Positions 1 to 9,010 of a stretch of 64,000 nucleotides of DNA are shown here, piece after piece. Made by a program: the position numbers and the translations under genes. The stretch lies in assembly GCF_009831575.1 (NCBI RefSeq), contig NZ_WUUT01000007.1:1-64000 (forward strand), in the 5' to 3' direction. The stretch comes from Halovenus carboxidivorans. Its GTDB lineage: Archaea > Halobacteriota > Halobacteria > Halobacteriales > Haloarculaceae. The notes beneath the pieces are model-generated. The model ran no database searches, was not told where the DNA came from, and saw only the letters and a list, made by a program, of their open reading frames with translations. Numbering within the stretch: the stretch's first letter is position 1; every line of letters starts with the position of its first letter.

Positions 1-3
1 TAG

Positions 4-23
4 TTTCACCGGAAACGTGGTGT
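4..23 (+). promoter_or_regulatory. Origin recognition box (ORB)-like element upstream of orc1/cdc6
   Basis: The 20-mer tttcaccggaaacgtggtgt lies seven bases before the orc start codon. It has the ORB layout known from archaea: an imperfect palindromic core (tttcaccggaaa) followed by a G/T-rich arm. The same 20 bases recur, on the other strand, at 13677-13696 and 13843-13862, with a variant at 13778-13797. Its position suggests both origin function to the left of the window and autoregulation of orc. The assignment is by pattern; the window begins too close to see partner boxes. Confidence 0.6.
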
Positions 24-30
24 ACAAATC

Positions 31-1233
31 ATGGCCGACTCCGACGACCTGTTCATTCGGGAGGATCCGATCTTCGTCCAGAAGGAACTACTGGAGATCA
101 ACCATCTCCCCGACGAGGGGCGAATCGTCGGCCGGGACGAGGAACTTCGCAACCTCGCAAACGCGGTAAACCCCGCTATCTTCGGCCAGAGTCCGAGCAA
201 CGTTCTCATCTACGGCAAGACGGGCACCGGAAAATCACTCTGTGCCAAACACGTCTCTCACCGGTTGATCGACACCGCGGAAGAGGAAAACGTCGAGGCG
301 GATTTCGCGTACGTCGACTGCGCGCAGGATTCGACGGAGACCCAGGCCGTCCAGACCATCGCGTCCTCGCTCAACGATCCGACGGAAACGGACATCAAAA
401 TCCCGGACAAGGGAATCGCCACCTCGACGTACTACAAACGGCTCTGGGACATCCTCGACCGGCGGTTCGATGTCGTCCTCGTCATCCTCGACGAGATCGA
501 CAAACTGGCCGACGACGACATTCTGATGCAACTCTCACGCGCCGGCGAGGCGGGAAAGGTCGACAACTGCAAGATCGGCGTCATCGGCATCAGTAACAAG
601 ATCAAGTACAAAGAACAACAGCTCAACGAACGGGTCAAATCGAGCCTCTGTGAACGAGAGTTCGTCTTTCCGCCGTACGACGGGACCCAACTCAACGACA
701 TCATGTCCGCGCGGAAAGACGCCTTCCGCGACGGCGTGTTGCAGGACGGAGTCATCCCGAAGGCCGCGGCTCTCGCGGCCAGAGAGCACGGCGACGCACG
801 CCAGGCTATCGACATCCTTCGGTACGCCGGCGAAATCGCCCAGTCCCGAGGCGCGACCGAGGTCACCGAGGAGTTCGTCGTCGACGCCCGCGAACGAGCC
901 GAAACGGACCGGTTCCGGGAACTCATCCGCGGCTCGACTCCCCATTCACGGTACGTCTTGCAAGCGCTGACCATCCTCTCGCTCAACGACGACGACCAGG
1001 AAGGCTACCGAACCACGCGCATTTACGACATCTATCAGGAAGTGTGCCGTCAGGAGGGCTCAGATTCGCTCTCTCTCCGCCGGGTCAGAGACCTTCTCAA
1101 AGAGCACGCCTTTCTGGATATCACCAAACAGACCAGACACAGCGGCGGCAGCGCCGAGGGCAGTTACACCAACCACCAACTGCTCGAAGATCCGGAGGTA
1201 GTCCGGGAGGTACTCGCTGACACCGTGGAGTAA
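31..1233 (+). CDS. Orc1/Cdc6 family replication initiation protein
   Basis: This 400-residue AAA+ protein is an archaeal Orc1/Cdc6, which binds origin recognition boxes and loads the MCM helicase. Walker A (GKTGTGKS) is at residues 62-69 and Walker B (VILDEID) near 150-157; sensor-type residues follow, and the last 100 residues form the winged-helix DNA-binding domain (the YRTTRIYDIYQEV region). Length is normal for the family. The ATG at 31 is the natural start because it gives the usual acidic N-terminus, and an ORB-like box sits immediately upstream. Haloarchaea carry several Orc paralogues, each tied to its own origin, so no paralogue number is given. The downstream gene is convergent. 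Confidence 0.95.
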   Translation: MADSDDLFIREDPIFVQKELLEINHLPDEGRIVGRDEELRNLANAVNPAIFGQSPSNVLIYGKTGTGKSLCAKHVSHRLIDTAEEENVEADFAYVDCAQDSTETQAVQTIASSLNDPTETDIKIPDKGIATSTYYKRLWDILDRRFDVVLVILDEIDKLADDDILMQLSRAGEAGKVDNCKIGVIGISNKIKYKEQQLNERVKSSLCEREFVFPPYDGTQLNDIMSARKDAFRDGVLQDGVIPKAAALAAREHGDARQAIDILRYAGEIAQSRGATEVTEEFVVDARERAETDRFRELIRGSTPHSRYVLQALTILSLNDDDQEGYRTTRIYDIYQEVCRQEGSDSLSLRRVRDLLKEHAFLDITKQTRHSGGSAEGSYTNHQLLEDPEVVREVLADTVE

Positions 1234-1302
1234 AGTCTTGACGCCCGGCCACGCACTGATTTTCGCCTGCGCTCGTGCCTGTCTCCGCACATCGGAGCCA
1301 CG

Positions 1303-2301
1303 CTAATCGTCGCCTGGATGGCTCACACTGACGTTCCCACGACCGAACGCCCGTCGTAGTTCTGCTCGGATCGTTTCACGCTCGACGAGAGCGAAGCCGA
1401 CGACAACGACGAAGAACCCAACGACGGTCCACACGGAGATCCCGGATCCGAGAACCACCCAGCCAGTCAGGGCGGCGAACACCGGAACGACGTAGGCGAC
1501 CAGGTTCGCACGGACCGGTCCGAGGCGTTCGATGAGCGCGAAATAAATCGCGTACGCGACGGCTGTCGACGGTAATCCGACTGCGAGAACGCTCCACAGT
1601 GTTGCCGAGGAGGCACCGAGCAGAGCAGTTTGCGACTCGCCGAATCCGACACTCGTCGCGTGCAACAGCACCGCACCGACGGCCATCGCCCAGGCCGTCA
1701 GCGGGAGACTCTCCATCTGTGGCTCGACGCGTCGAAGCAGCACGCTTCCGAGCGCGACCGCGGCCGCGGCGCCGAGAACGAGCAACTGTCCGATCGCACT
1801 CGCCTCGGCAAGCGTCGACGGCGAGGGACGAACCATCACCACTACGCCTGCCAGCGCGACGCCGATCCCCAGCGCCCCCACTCGGGAGAGTCGGTCACCG
1901 AGCAGCACCCACGCGAACACCGGTGCGAGCACGGGGTTCAGCCCGTACATGACCGATGCCGCCGCCGGCGTCGTCGTCGCTTGCCCGGCGAACAGCAGCC
2001 CGTTGTTCAGCGTGATGAGAAACAGCGCCGCAACACCGATCCCAACAAAGTCCGCCCGCGTCCGGGGCAACCAGGTCTCTCGGTCCCGGACAACAACGAG
2101 ATACCCCAGCAACGCGACGGCGGCCACGTCGAATCTGTGGGCGGCGAACAGCACCGGCGGTAACTCCGCCAGTCCGGTCTTGATCGCGGCAAAGGACCCG
2201 CCGAACAGCGCAGCGAGCAACACGAACAGAACGGCATCGCGGTACCGACCGACCCTCCCGACCTCCGACTTCGTACTCCCGGTCTCGGTGCTTCCGGACA
2301 C
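1303..2301 (-). CDS. EamA/DMT superfamily transporter
   Basis: This 332-residue membrane protein has about ten hydrophobic helices in two homologous EamA halves (first half around residues 22-150, second around 165-305), typical of drug/metabolite exporters. The first helix carries the family-like FGGSFAAIKTG segment. The N-terminal 18 residues and the C-terminal tail are hydrophilic. Substrate cannot be told from sequence; EamA proteins export amino acids, nucleosides or drugs. It is transcribed toward orc and ends 69 nt from it. A tandem 27-bp repeat lies about 100 nt upstream of its start. Confidence 0.88.
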   Translation of the reverse strand: MSGSTETGSTKSEVGRVGRYRDAVLFVLLAALFGGSFAAIKTGLAELPPVLFAAHRFDVAAVALLGYLVVVRDRETWLPRTRADFVGIGVAALFLITLNNGLLFAGQATTTPAAASVMYGLNPVLAPVFAWVLLGDRLSRVGALGIGVALAGVVVMVRPSPSTLAEASAIGQLLVLGAAAAVALGSVLLRRVEPQMESLPLTAWAMAVGAVLLHATSVGFGESQTALLGASSATLWSVLAVGLPSTAVAYAIYFALIERLGPVRANLVAYVVPVFAALTGWVVLGSGISVWTVVGFFVVVVGFALVERETIRAELRRAFGRGNVSVSHPGDD

Positions 2302-2397
2302 AGTGAACGTACGAGCTACGGGGTCAAGAGGGCTGTGCGAGGGGGAGTATCACGCACCGACCCCCTGGTTCTGCTTCCGGACCGTCTCGGTCGACTC

Positions 2398-2460
2398 GCG
2401 AATTTCGTCACCCACTCCGGTCCGCCTCGTCCAGCGAATTTCGTCACCCACTCCGGTCCG
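2398..2460. repeat. Two tandem copies of a 27-bp direct repeat
   Basis: The 27 bases at 2398-2424 (beginning gcgaatttcgtcaccc) are repeated without mismatch at 2434-2460, with a 9-nt spacer. They lie in the 169-nt gap between the start of the EamA transporter and the stop of the photolyase gene, both on the minus strand, so they are in the transporter's upstream region. The 36-nt period could place two sites on nearly the same DNA face. A simple recent duplication is equally possible. Confidence 0.8.
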
Positions 2461-2470
2461 TGCCGTTCAC

Positions 2471-4474
2471 TCAATCGAACCGGTCAATCGATGTCTGTTC
2501 GGAGCCGTCACTCTCGGAGTTTTCCGCGTTCCCGTCTGCCGACTCCGGCACCTCGGCAACCGCATCTCGATCATCCGGAGACGGCTCCCCCGTTTCCCGT
2601 CCGGCACCCGTCGGCACGGAGCCGGTATCGTCGACAACCTCGGGACTTTCCCGGCCGTCCACCGTTCGCCCGCCTCCCAATCGCTGTGCCGTTGGCGGAT
2701 CGGTCCCCCCTGGCTGGGGCTCTCCGCCCTCGACATCGGACAGCGATAGCTGCGTCGCGACCGTGTCATCGGACGGTCGCCCGTACTGGTCTGCGATGGC
2801 TCGGGCGGCCTCGTACCCGCCGGAGAAGGAGGCTCGCTTGGCAATCTCTGGACGGCCCAACTGCTCGGCGGCCAGCGGACGCTGTTGCTCGTACCACGAC
2901 CAGAACGCCTCGCGCTCGGTCTCGAAATCGACCACCGGTCGGGGGTAGCTCTCTCCGATTCGTACCCCGCAGTTCTCTTGGACCTCCAGCGGTGTCCGTT
3001 CCGGCCGGGGCAGGTACTGACTCGGTAGCTCTGCCAGCTCTGGAACCCAGCGGCTGATCCACTCCCCGTCGGGGTCGTGATCTCGGACCTGCTTTCGCGG
3101 GTTGTACACGCGCTGTGCCGGCTTGCCGATCAGCCCGGCCTGACTCTGCCACTGGGTGTAGTTGATCCCGACGTCGCTGTCGATCAGGTGATGGTGATAC
3201 CAGTCGGCACCGACCCACCACGGCTGTTTCAGAATATGTGCGAAAAACGAGGCACACATCGCCCGCATCCGGAAGTTCAGCCAGCCCGTCTCCCGAAGAC
3301 ACCGCATCGACGCGTCGACCATCGGGAATCCGGTTCCTCCCCGCTTCCAGGCCTCGATCAGTTGGGGGTCGTGGTTGTCCTCGTTGCGCCCCTCGAAGAC
3401 GGGATTGACGGCCCGATCAGTCCACCCGGGCCAGTCGACCAGTTTCTGGTTGTAGTGGCAGTTCCACACCAGCCGACTCGCGAACATCTCTCGTCCCCGA
3501 CAGTTAGGGGCGTTCTCGGCCACGTACTGGTAGACTTGCCGGATCGAGAACAGCCCGAAGTTGAGATACGGCGAGAGCCCGCTCGTCCCCTCGCGGGCGT
3601 CCTGCGGGGCGGAGATATTTCTCGGATACGAGCCGATTCGGTCGACGAACGACCGTAGTTGTTTGCTCGCTTTACGGTGGGTCCCGACCGGGACTCGACG
3701 CTTCGACGGCGTGATGTCGAAGGCTAGATCGACCCGCGCCGGCGTGACGCCCGTCTCGACCGTGAGGCGGGTCGTCTCTCTCCCCCAGTCCGGTTCGTGC
3801 TGGCTGTCGGTGAGCCAGTCGTCGATACGCGACTGCCAGTTCTCTCGCGTCCGGTCGCGGTCCCGAACCAGCCCGTCCCCGGAGACGAATCTGACGGCAT
3901 CGCCGCAGACGGTCCGGACACGGTCGTCTCGCCGCTTCCCGTATCGACTGGTCGGCGTCGCCATCGTCAGGACCGACCACCCGCGGTCGACGAACCGGGC
4001 GAGGATCTCTGCAGGAGCGCCGTAGCCGACAGTCAATCCCGTCTCTTCGCTCGACAGCGTGCTATCCTCGTGTTCGCTGCCGCCGTAATCTGCCAATCGC
4101 GTCTCGGACGTTCGTTCGTGTCCGTTTGTCCCGACAGACTCTGCCTGACACGGAGCGGCCGCGTACAGCCGAGCGAGGCTCGTCACGGACTGATGGAGAA
4201 AACGAACCCGGGAATCGCAGGCGAGCCCCTCCGAGCCGTAAAACGTCGGGTCGAAGACGAACAGCGGACAGATCACGTCGCTGTTCCCGACCGCCTCGCT
4301 CAGCCCTCGATGATCCTCGACTCGGAGGTGTTTCCGGTGCCAGACGACCGTCCCCTCTGCGTCAGTGTCCCCGGCCACCTCTGTGGGTGTCGGAATATCC
4401 GCTGGTAGTGGGAGGGCCACCGTGTCGCTATTTGGACTCTCCCTGCGGTCCACTCCCTCTCTCGAACCCGTCAA
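2471..4474 (-). CDS. DNA photolyase/cryptochrome family flavoprotein, unusually long
   Basis: This 667-residue protein has the N-terminal alpha/beta photolyase domain (VVWHRKHLRVEDH... at about residue 43) and the C-terminal FAD-binding domain, with GINYTQWQSQAGLIG and the following NPRKQ segment near residues 435-465 and the helix MVDASMRCLRETGWLN near 385. These are typical of CPD photolyases and class I cryptochromes, which repair UV dimers using FADH and blue light. Family members usually have 450-500 residues. The excess here is a hydrophilic insertion around residues 105-165, a 40-residue N-terminal extension and a roughly 110-residue acidic, Ser/Glu-rich tail ending in TSIDRFD. Repair versus sensory function cannot be decided from sequence. 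Confidence 0.9.
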   Translation of the reverse strand: MTGSREGVDRRESPNSDTVALPLPADIPTPTEVAGDTDAEGTVVWHRKHLRVEDHRGLSEAVGNSDVICPLFVFDPTFYGSEGLACDSRVRFLHQSVTSLARLYAAAPCQAESVGTNGHERTSETRLADYGGSEHEDSTLSSEETGLTVGYGAPAEILARFVDRGWSVLTMATPTSRYGKRRDDRVRTVCGDAVRFVSGDGLVRDRDRTRENWQSRIDDWLTDSQHEPDWGRETTRLTVETGVTPARVDLAFDITPSKRRVPVGTHRKASKQLRSFVDRIGSYPRNISAPQDAREGTSGLSPYLNFGLFSIRQVYQYVAENAPNCRGREMFASRLVWNCHYNQKLVDWPGWTDRAVNPVFEGRNEDNHDPQLIEAWKRGGTGFPMVDASMRCLRETGWLNFRMRAMCASFFAHILKQPWWVGADWYHHHLIDSDVGINYTQWQSQAGLIGKPAQRVYNPRKQVRDHDPDGEWISRWVPELAELPSQYLPRPERTPLEVQENCGVRIGESYPRPVVDFETEREAFWSWYEQQRPLAAEQLGRPEIAKRASFSGGYEAARAIADQYGRPSDDTVATQLSLSDVEGGEPQPGGTDPPTAQRLGGGRTVDGRESPEVVDDTGSVPTGAGRETGEPSPDDRDAVAEVPESADGNAENSESDGSEQTSIDRFD

Positions 4475-4866
4475 TACACACGGGTTCGGCGGCCAGAGAC
4501 TTCAACTCGTCGTAGAGCGAGAAGATCTAGGATCCGGAATGATAACCATCTCCGTGAGCTTACATGCCCTGATCCCGCCTCGCTTAGAGGTCCTCTCCGA
4601 CGGGCGTCGTCTGCTAATCAACATGTGGGCGGTCGTCCGCATTTCGCGTACTCTGATTAGCCTACTCAGCCACACCCGGGAAACGGGTGCAACACGAAGA
4701 AAGTATACCCCACAGTCTTTCGCCAATTTCGTCCCGTGTGTGTATTTCTCGATGGAGGATCGTACATTAATACAATCTAATCTATTGCAATAGTAAAAGG
4801 CAACTAATTATGTATTATTTTTGCCTACGGGTATGCACGTCCATCTCCGGACGAGCAGGGTGAGCC
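4475..4866. other. Divergent intergenic region between photolyase and DyP-like gene
   Basis: This 392-nt spacer holds the promoters of two divergent genes. A small hairpin (CACCCG, loop ggaaa, CGGGTG) is at 4673-4689. The right 100 nt are AT-rich. No credible open reading frame is present. Confidence 0.6.
4782..4826 (+). promoter_or_regulatory. Putative promoter with palindromic operator
   Basis: A perfect 12-bp palindrome, CTATTGCAATAG, is at 4782-4793. It is followed by AGGCAA (4798-4803) and its inverse TTGCCT (4821-4826), which bracket an AT-rich TATA-like stretch (taattatgtattat). The start codon of the Tat protein is 40 nt further on. The layout fits a regulated promoter, but the regulator is unknown. 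Confidence 0.45.
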
Positions 4867-7065
4867 ATGACCTGTCCAGTACATAACGATGACGACACTG
4901 AGAACGGAAGCGGGGATACAAAAGCCGGTCACGACGACGGAGAAAAACGTAGCCGTGGCGTCGACCGCCGGGAGTTCATGCGATCGGCGCTCGCGATCGG
5001 CGGCATAAGTGCTCTCTCGACCGCCCTTGGCGTGGGTGGTGTGCCGTCGGTTGCTGCTGCGGAGGACGATCACGAACCGATTAGCTTCGCAGCTAGAGAC
5101 AACCGACAGCACGCCTGGGACGGATACGAGAAGTACTTTCCCCAGCGTGAACAGACGCTTCCACCCGAGTACCACCTCCTCCTCCACGTCGATTATCTCG
5201 GGGACGGGGAACCGACAGCCGAAGACCGGGAAACTGTCGCCCAGGCGTTTCGGGACGTGGAACGAACGTTCGAGTGGAGTCACGAAGGGATTCTGTTCAC
5301 CGTGAGTTACTCGCCGGCATACTTCGACCGATTCGACGAGTCGTTGCCACAGGGCATCGGCCCCGCGACGGAGGTCGATTTCGACAAGCCGTCGCTCCTT
5401 CGGCCCGAGACACTTATCGACCTCCCAGGTGTGACGCTGGAGCGAGAACGACCGGTCGAGGCGGACACCTTCGACGCCTGCATTCATCTCGCCAGCGACG
5501 ATATCGGCAAACTTCTGCTGGCCGAAGCGATGCTGTGGGACGATTACGATCCCGACACTGTGTGGGAAGACGCACCTCCCGAGGATCCGGAGCCGTTCGA
5601 GCACACGCTCGACGGGATCCTCAGCAAGCCGGTCTCGTATCCGGAGCGTCGGGTCGGCTTCGCCGGTCACGAAAACGTCGAGGAGCGACTGGCCGAGGAT
5701 ACGGAGTTCGATGCCGACCGTGTCCCGGATGAGGACGAGTTCGACGACGAGGTCGGAGCGCACCCGGCAGCCGAACTCTCGATGGGGTTCAACGACCAGT
5801 ACAAAAACAGCCTCCCGCGCGAGACGAACGTCACTCTGCTGGAAGACCAGCGGCTCGTCGTACCCAAGGATCCCGGCGTGTTCGCTCAAGGAACTATTCA
5901 ACACGTCTCGAAGTTGAACATCGACTTGGAGGGGTTCTACGACGACAACGACCGCACGGAGCGGCGAGAGAGGATGTTCTCACCGGATCACGACGACGAG
6001 AACACCGGTGCGGTCGGGGAGAATCTGGGGAACTCGAACGCGCCGGGGGAGACGCCAATGCGTGACGTATCGCAGGCGTCCGATGATCCCACGGCCGGTG
6101 ACAAGGCACGCGAGACACAGCCGGACTGGGACGATGAGGGGGTCGTCGGCCATGCACAAAAGGTCGCACGAGCCCGCTTCGACATGGAGACTCGGATCAC
6201 CGACGAGGGCCAGGAGCGCCTCTCGGGTGGTGACCGTGACGAACTGCTGCCCGCGGAGGAGCGCGACGACGAACTCCCGGGACACGACGGCGACCAGGAG
6301 ACTGAGGGAGTGATGCTCCGTCGTGACTTTGCTGGCACTGCTCCGGCCGCGCCCGACGAAGACCGGGTTCCTGGCAATCACTTCGTGGCTCTCATGCGGT
6401 TCAACCCGTACATGGCCTACATGCGTCAGGCCATGAACGGGGTCCCGCTCGATTCGGCTACCTTTGGCCTGACCGACGACGGTCGTATTGACCATCGAAA
6501 AACAGGGGCGGTATTCGACGACGACGGGAATCTGGTTGACGTCGATGAAAACAGTGGGATCGCCCACTACCTCACCACACAGCGGCGCGGCAACTATCTC
6601 GTGCCGCCACTCACCCAGCGGGCGCTCCCGTATCCACAGGCCGACAACGTTGAAATCGACGTGAAACGGGCCGGAGAAAACTACCGTGTGACCGTCGAGG
6701 GCCTCTCGGCGGGCGACCTCGCGGACGGAACGGTCCGGTTCGGGTGGTTCTACGACGTGAACCGGTCCCGTGGCGCCGAGCCACGACAGGAAACACAGCG
6801 CGGCAACCGGACGACGTTCGTCTTCCCGGCCGACGAGACGGGGATCGAAACCGCTCCGGGTGGCCCCGACGGGGACGTTCGAGTCCGGTTGTACGCCGAA
6901 CGCGACGGCACCCGGCGACCGGTTCGAGGGACTGCGACAATCGACGGTAAAAGAGAAGATGCGAGCGAACAGCGAAAAAGCGGTGAGAAGGAAGACAGGA
7001 GCAAAGCCGACGAGAGCAACGGCCGCGGTCAGGCGGGGAGAACGGGGTCTGATCGGCCCACCTAA
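4867..7065 (+). CDS. Tat-exported DyP-type-peroxidase-like protein
   Basis: This 732-residue secreted protein has a twin-arginine signal (RREFMRSALAIGG, RR at 34-35, followed by a hydrophobic stretch and AAAE). The main domain recalls DyP peroxidases: a GFNDQYKN segment where DyPs have GF.DG, a later GNHFVALMRFNPYMAYMRQ segment, and the closing QRRGNYLVPPLTQRALPYP, which matches the DyP end motif. I could not assign the heme-ligand His with certainty. After about residue 595 a beta-rich domain follows, then a charged tail of about 40 residues. DyP-like function (H2O2-dependent oxidation outside the membrane) is an inference; similar haloarchaeal proteins are mostly annotated as uncharacterised Tat-signal proteins. 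Confidence 0.65.
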   Translation: MTCPVHNDDDTENGSGDTKAGHDDGEKRSRGVDRREFMRSALAIGGISALSTALGVGGVPSVAAAEDDHEPISFAARDNRQHAWDGYEKYFPQREQTLPPEYHLLLHVDYLGDGEPTAEDRETVAQAFRDVERTFEWSHEGILFTVSYSPAYFDRFDESLPQGIGPATEVDFDKPSLLRPETLIDLPGVTLERERPVEADTFDACIHLASDDIGKLLLAEAMLWDDYDPDTVWEDAPPEDPEPFEHTLDGILSKPVSYPERRVGFAGHENVEERLAEDTEFDADRVPDEDEFDDEVGAHPAAELSMGFNDQYKNSLPRETNVTLLEDQRLVVPKDPGVFAQGTIQHVSKLNIDLEGFYDDNDRTERRERMFSPDHDDENTGAVGENLGNSNAPGETPMRDVSQASDDPTAGDKARETQPDWDDEGVVGHAQKVARARFDMETRITDEGQERLSGGDRDELLPAEERDDELPGHDGDQETEGVMLRRDFAGTAPAAPDEDRVPGNHFVALMRFNPYMAYMRQAMNGVPLDSATFGLTDDGRIDHRKTGAVFDDDGNLVDVDENSGIAHYLTTQRRGNYLVPPLTQRALPYPQADNVEIDVKRAGENYRVTVEGLSAGDLADGTVRFGWFYDVNRSRGAEPRQETQRGNRTTFVFPADETGIETAPGGPDGDVRVRLYAERDGTRRPVRGTATIDGKREDASEQRKSGEKEDRSKADESNGRGQAGRTGSDRPT

Positions 7066-7259
7066 CTGACGGGAACTCGAACACTTTCTTACTTCAAGCT
7101 ACTCTGTGGACCCCTACGCTGAACTCTGTTTCTGGGCGTGAACCCGCGTGACCTTTCAATTCCCCGCCGAAGTCGTCTCCGTCGGCTTCTGGTACAATCG
7201 GTCTGTCGAGTTTCACCAGCAGGCGCTCGGGCACGTCCGGCGCAGAGCCGCCCCGATTC

Positions 7260-7691
7260 TCACTGCTGCTCGAAGACGTGGACCGGCCAGTCAGTCTCGT
7301 AATCAAGCGCAGCCTCTCGCTCCGGGGCTGTCGGCTCACGTACCGTGAGTTCGACCGAGTCTCCGATACTGACATCGGCGTAGTCGGCGTCCACGCGTCC
7401 GAGAAGGCGGCCACCGTCCGCGAGTTCCACGACGGCGACCGTGTACGGTGCGTCCGCTGCGAACGCCGGCGGCGGCGTGTGGACCGCCGTGTACGAGAAG
7501 ATCCTCCCTTCACGCGACTGTGGTTCGACGGTGACAGCCCGACTGCCGCAAGCATAACAGGCCGGCCGCGGCGGTAACAGAACCTGCTCGCAGTCGGCAC
7601 AGACACCACCCAAGAGGGTGCCGTCTGCGAGGGCGGCAAAGAAACCCGGGAGTGTCCGCGGGTCGGTCGCATCGAGGCTACTGTCAGTCAT
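7260..7691 (-). CDS. Zn-ribbon/OB-fold protein (DUF35 family)
   Basis: This 143-residue protein has the DUF35 layout: an N-terminal helix, a rubredoxin-like zinc ribbon with Cys31, Cys34, Cys45 and Cys48, then a C-terminal OB-fold (GRIFSYTAVHTPPPAF and following strands). Such proteins bind acyl-CoA thiolase-like enzymes and are needed for their activity. The start codon overlaps the stop of the upstream thiolase-like gene by 4 nt (ATGA), so the two are translated together and very likely form one complex. Confidence 0.92.
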   Translation of the reverse strand: MTDSSLDATDPRTLPGFFAALADGTLLGGVCADCEQVLLPPRPACYACGSRAVTVEPQSREGRIFSYTAVHTPPPAFAADAPYTVAVVELADGGRLLGRVDADYADVSIGDSVELTVREPTAPEREAALDYETDWPVHVFEQQ

Positions 7692-8857
7692 CGTGCCTCC
7701 GCCGTCGTGAGCACGTGGCTAACGGTAACGGCGTCCGCAACGCCTCCCTCGTTGAGCAGCAGTGCCGTCTCAGCGTCTGTGATCGTGCGGTCGCCTGCTG
7801 TGCCCGTGAGCTGTTCGTATGCCTCAAGCGCCTGCAAGAGTCCGGTCGCGCCGATGGGGTGGCCACGAGCTTTCAATCCGCCGCTGGGACTCAACTGCAC
7901 GTCCGTCCAGCCGGTAGCTCGCTCCGCTGGCGGCAGATAGCTCTGATAGCCCGTCCCCGCAGGGGCGAAACCGGCGGCCTCCGCGAGCAGCGCCTCGCAG
8001 ACGGTGAATGCGTCGTGAACCTCCACGATGTCGACCGCCCCGGCGTCGATGCCCGCCTCCTCGTAAGCTCTCTCGGCAGCGACGCGAGCGCCAGCGATCT
8101 CGGTCATATCTCGTTCGGCGACCGCGATACTGTTCGCGGAGGCCCCGCTGCCCGCGACGCGCACCTGGGGGCGGTCGAGGTCAGCCGCCAGATCGGGCGT
8201 CGTCACGAGGACGGCCGCGGCACCGTCTCCGACCGGCGCACAGTCGAACAGTTTCAGCGGCGGAGCGACGGGATCGGATTCCAGAACCGTCGCCACGTCG
8301 ATCTCCTCCGGGAACTGCGCTCGGGGGTTGTTGGCGGCGTTGGCGTGGTTCTTTACGGCGATTTCCGCAAGGTCACGCTCTGTCGCATCCGTCTCGTGGA
8401 GGTAGCGCTGTGCGAGCAGTGCATACTGGCTGGGCGCGGTGACGCCCGAGCGCTGCTCGATGGCACGATCGAACGCCGCCGACAGCGCGTCTGTCGCACC
8501 GCTGGTGCCCGCTGCCGTCATCTTCTCGACGCCGCAGGCGAGTACGGCCTCGTGTTCCCCGTTCCGGACGTCTTTGACGGCGTGGCGTAAGGCGAGTGCG
8601 CCCGCGGCGGCACATCCCTCGACCCGCTCGGCGGGAACGTGACGGAGGCCGGCCCACTCCGCCAACAGCGTCCCGTACATGATCTGGTGTTCGTAGCTCT
8701 CCGACTGGTTGCCGACGTACATCGCCTCGACGAGATCGGCAGGGGCTGGCAGTTCGTCGAACGCCTCCGCGAGGGCGAGCGAAAACAGGTCGCGGCCCGG
8801 AAGGTCCGTGTGGCCGAGCGGCGAGGCGCCGACCGACGCGATGACTGGCTCTGGCAT
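7688..8857 (-). CDS. Thiolase-like (SCP-x/Ltp2 type) protein
   Basis: This 389-residue protein has the thiolase fold with VEVHDAFTVCE and the C-terminal GGLKARGHPIGATG. In an ungapped hand alignment with SCP-x thiolases, the nucleophile position (VEAACASGG in typical members) reads VEGCAAAG, so the Cys is one residue early and the expected position is Ala. The usual second C-terminal Cys is also absent. The partner gene is a DUF35 protein. Thiolase-like enzymes without the nucleophile that pair with DUF35 proteins include the steroid side-chain retro-aldolase Ltp2, so C-C bond cleavage is a real alternative to thiolysis. Start: ATG at 8857 gives MPEPVIAS; an ATG at 8878 is only about 20 nt from the TATA-like stretch (8895-8910) and is less likely. 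Confidence 0.88.
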   Translation of the reverse strand: MPEPVIASVGASPLGHTDLPGRDLFSLALAEAFDELPAPADLVEAMYVGNQSESYEHQIMYGTLLAEWAGLRHVPAERVEGCAAAGALALRHAVKDVRNGEHEAVLACGVEKMTAAGTSGATDALSAAFDRAIEQRSGVTAPSQYALLAQRYLHETDATERDLAEIAVKNHANAANNPRAQFPEEIDVATVLESDPVAPPLKLFDCAPVGDGAAAVLVTTPDLAADLDRPQVRVAGSGASANSIAVAERDMTEIAGARVAAERAYEEAGIDAGAVDIVEVHDAFTVCEALLAEAAGFAPAGTGYQSYLPPAERATGWTDVQLSPSGGLKARGHPIGATGLLQALEAYEQLTGTAGDRTITDAETALLLNEGGVADAVTVSHVLTTAEAR

Positions 8858-9010
8858 GTGTACGTACCCACTCTCCATGAGTCAAGTTAACTATTTACAT
8901 TTATCACCAGTCGAATCTACCGTAGACCGACCCGATGCCCGACAGTTCGTTTTAAAACACTGGTTTTGCAAACCGAGAGGTCCCGGCCCCGGGTGTAACG
9001 AGAGGGTACC

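Noticed and set aside
4673-4689. CACCCGggaaaCGGGTG as another ORB
   Set aside because: It shares GGAAACG but not the tttcacc half; it is better described as a small hairpin.
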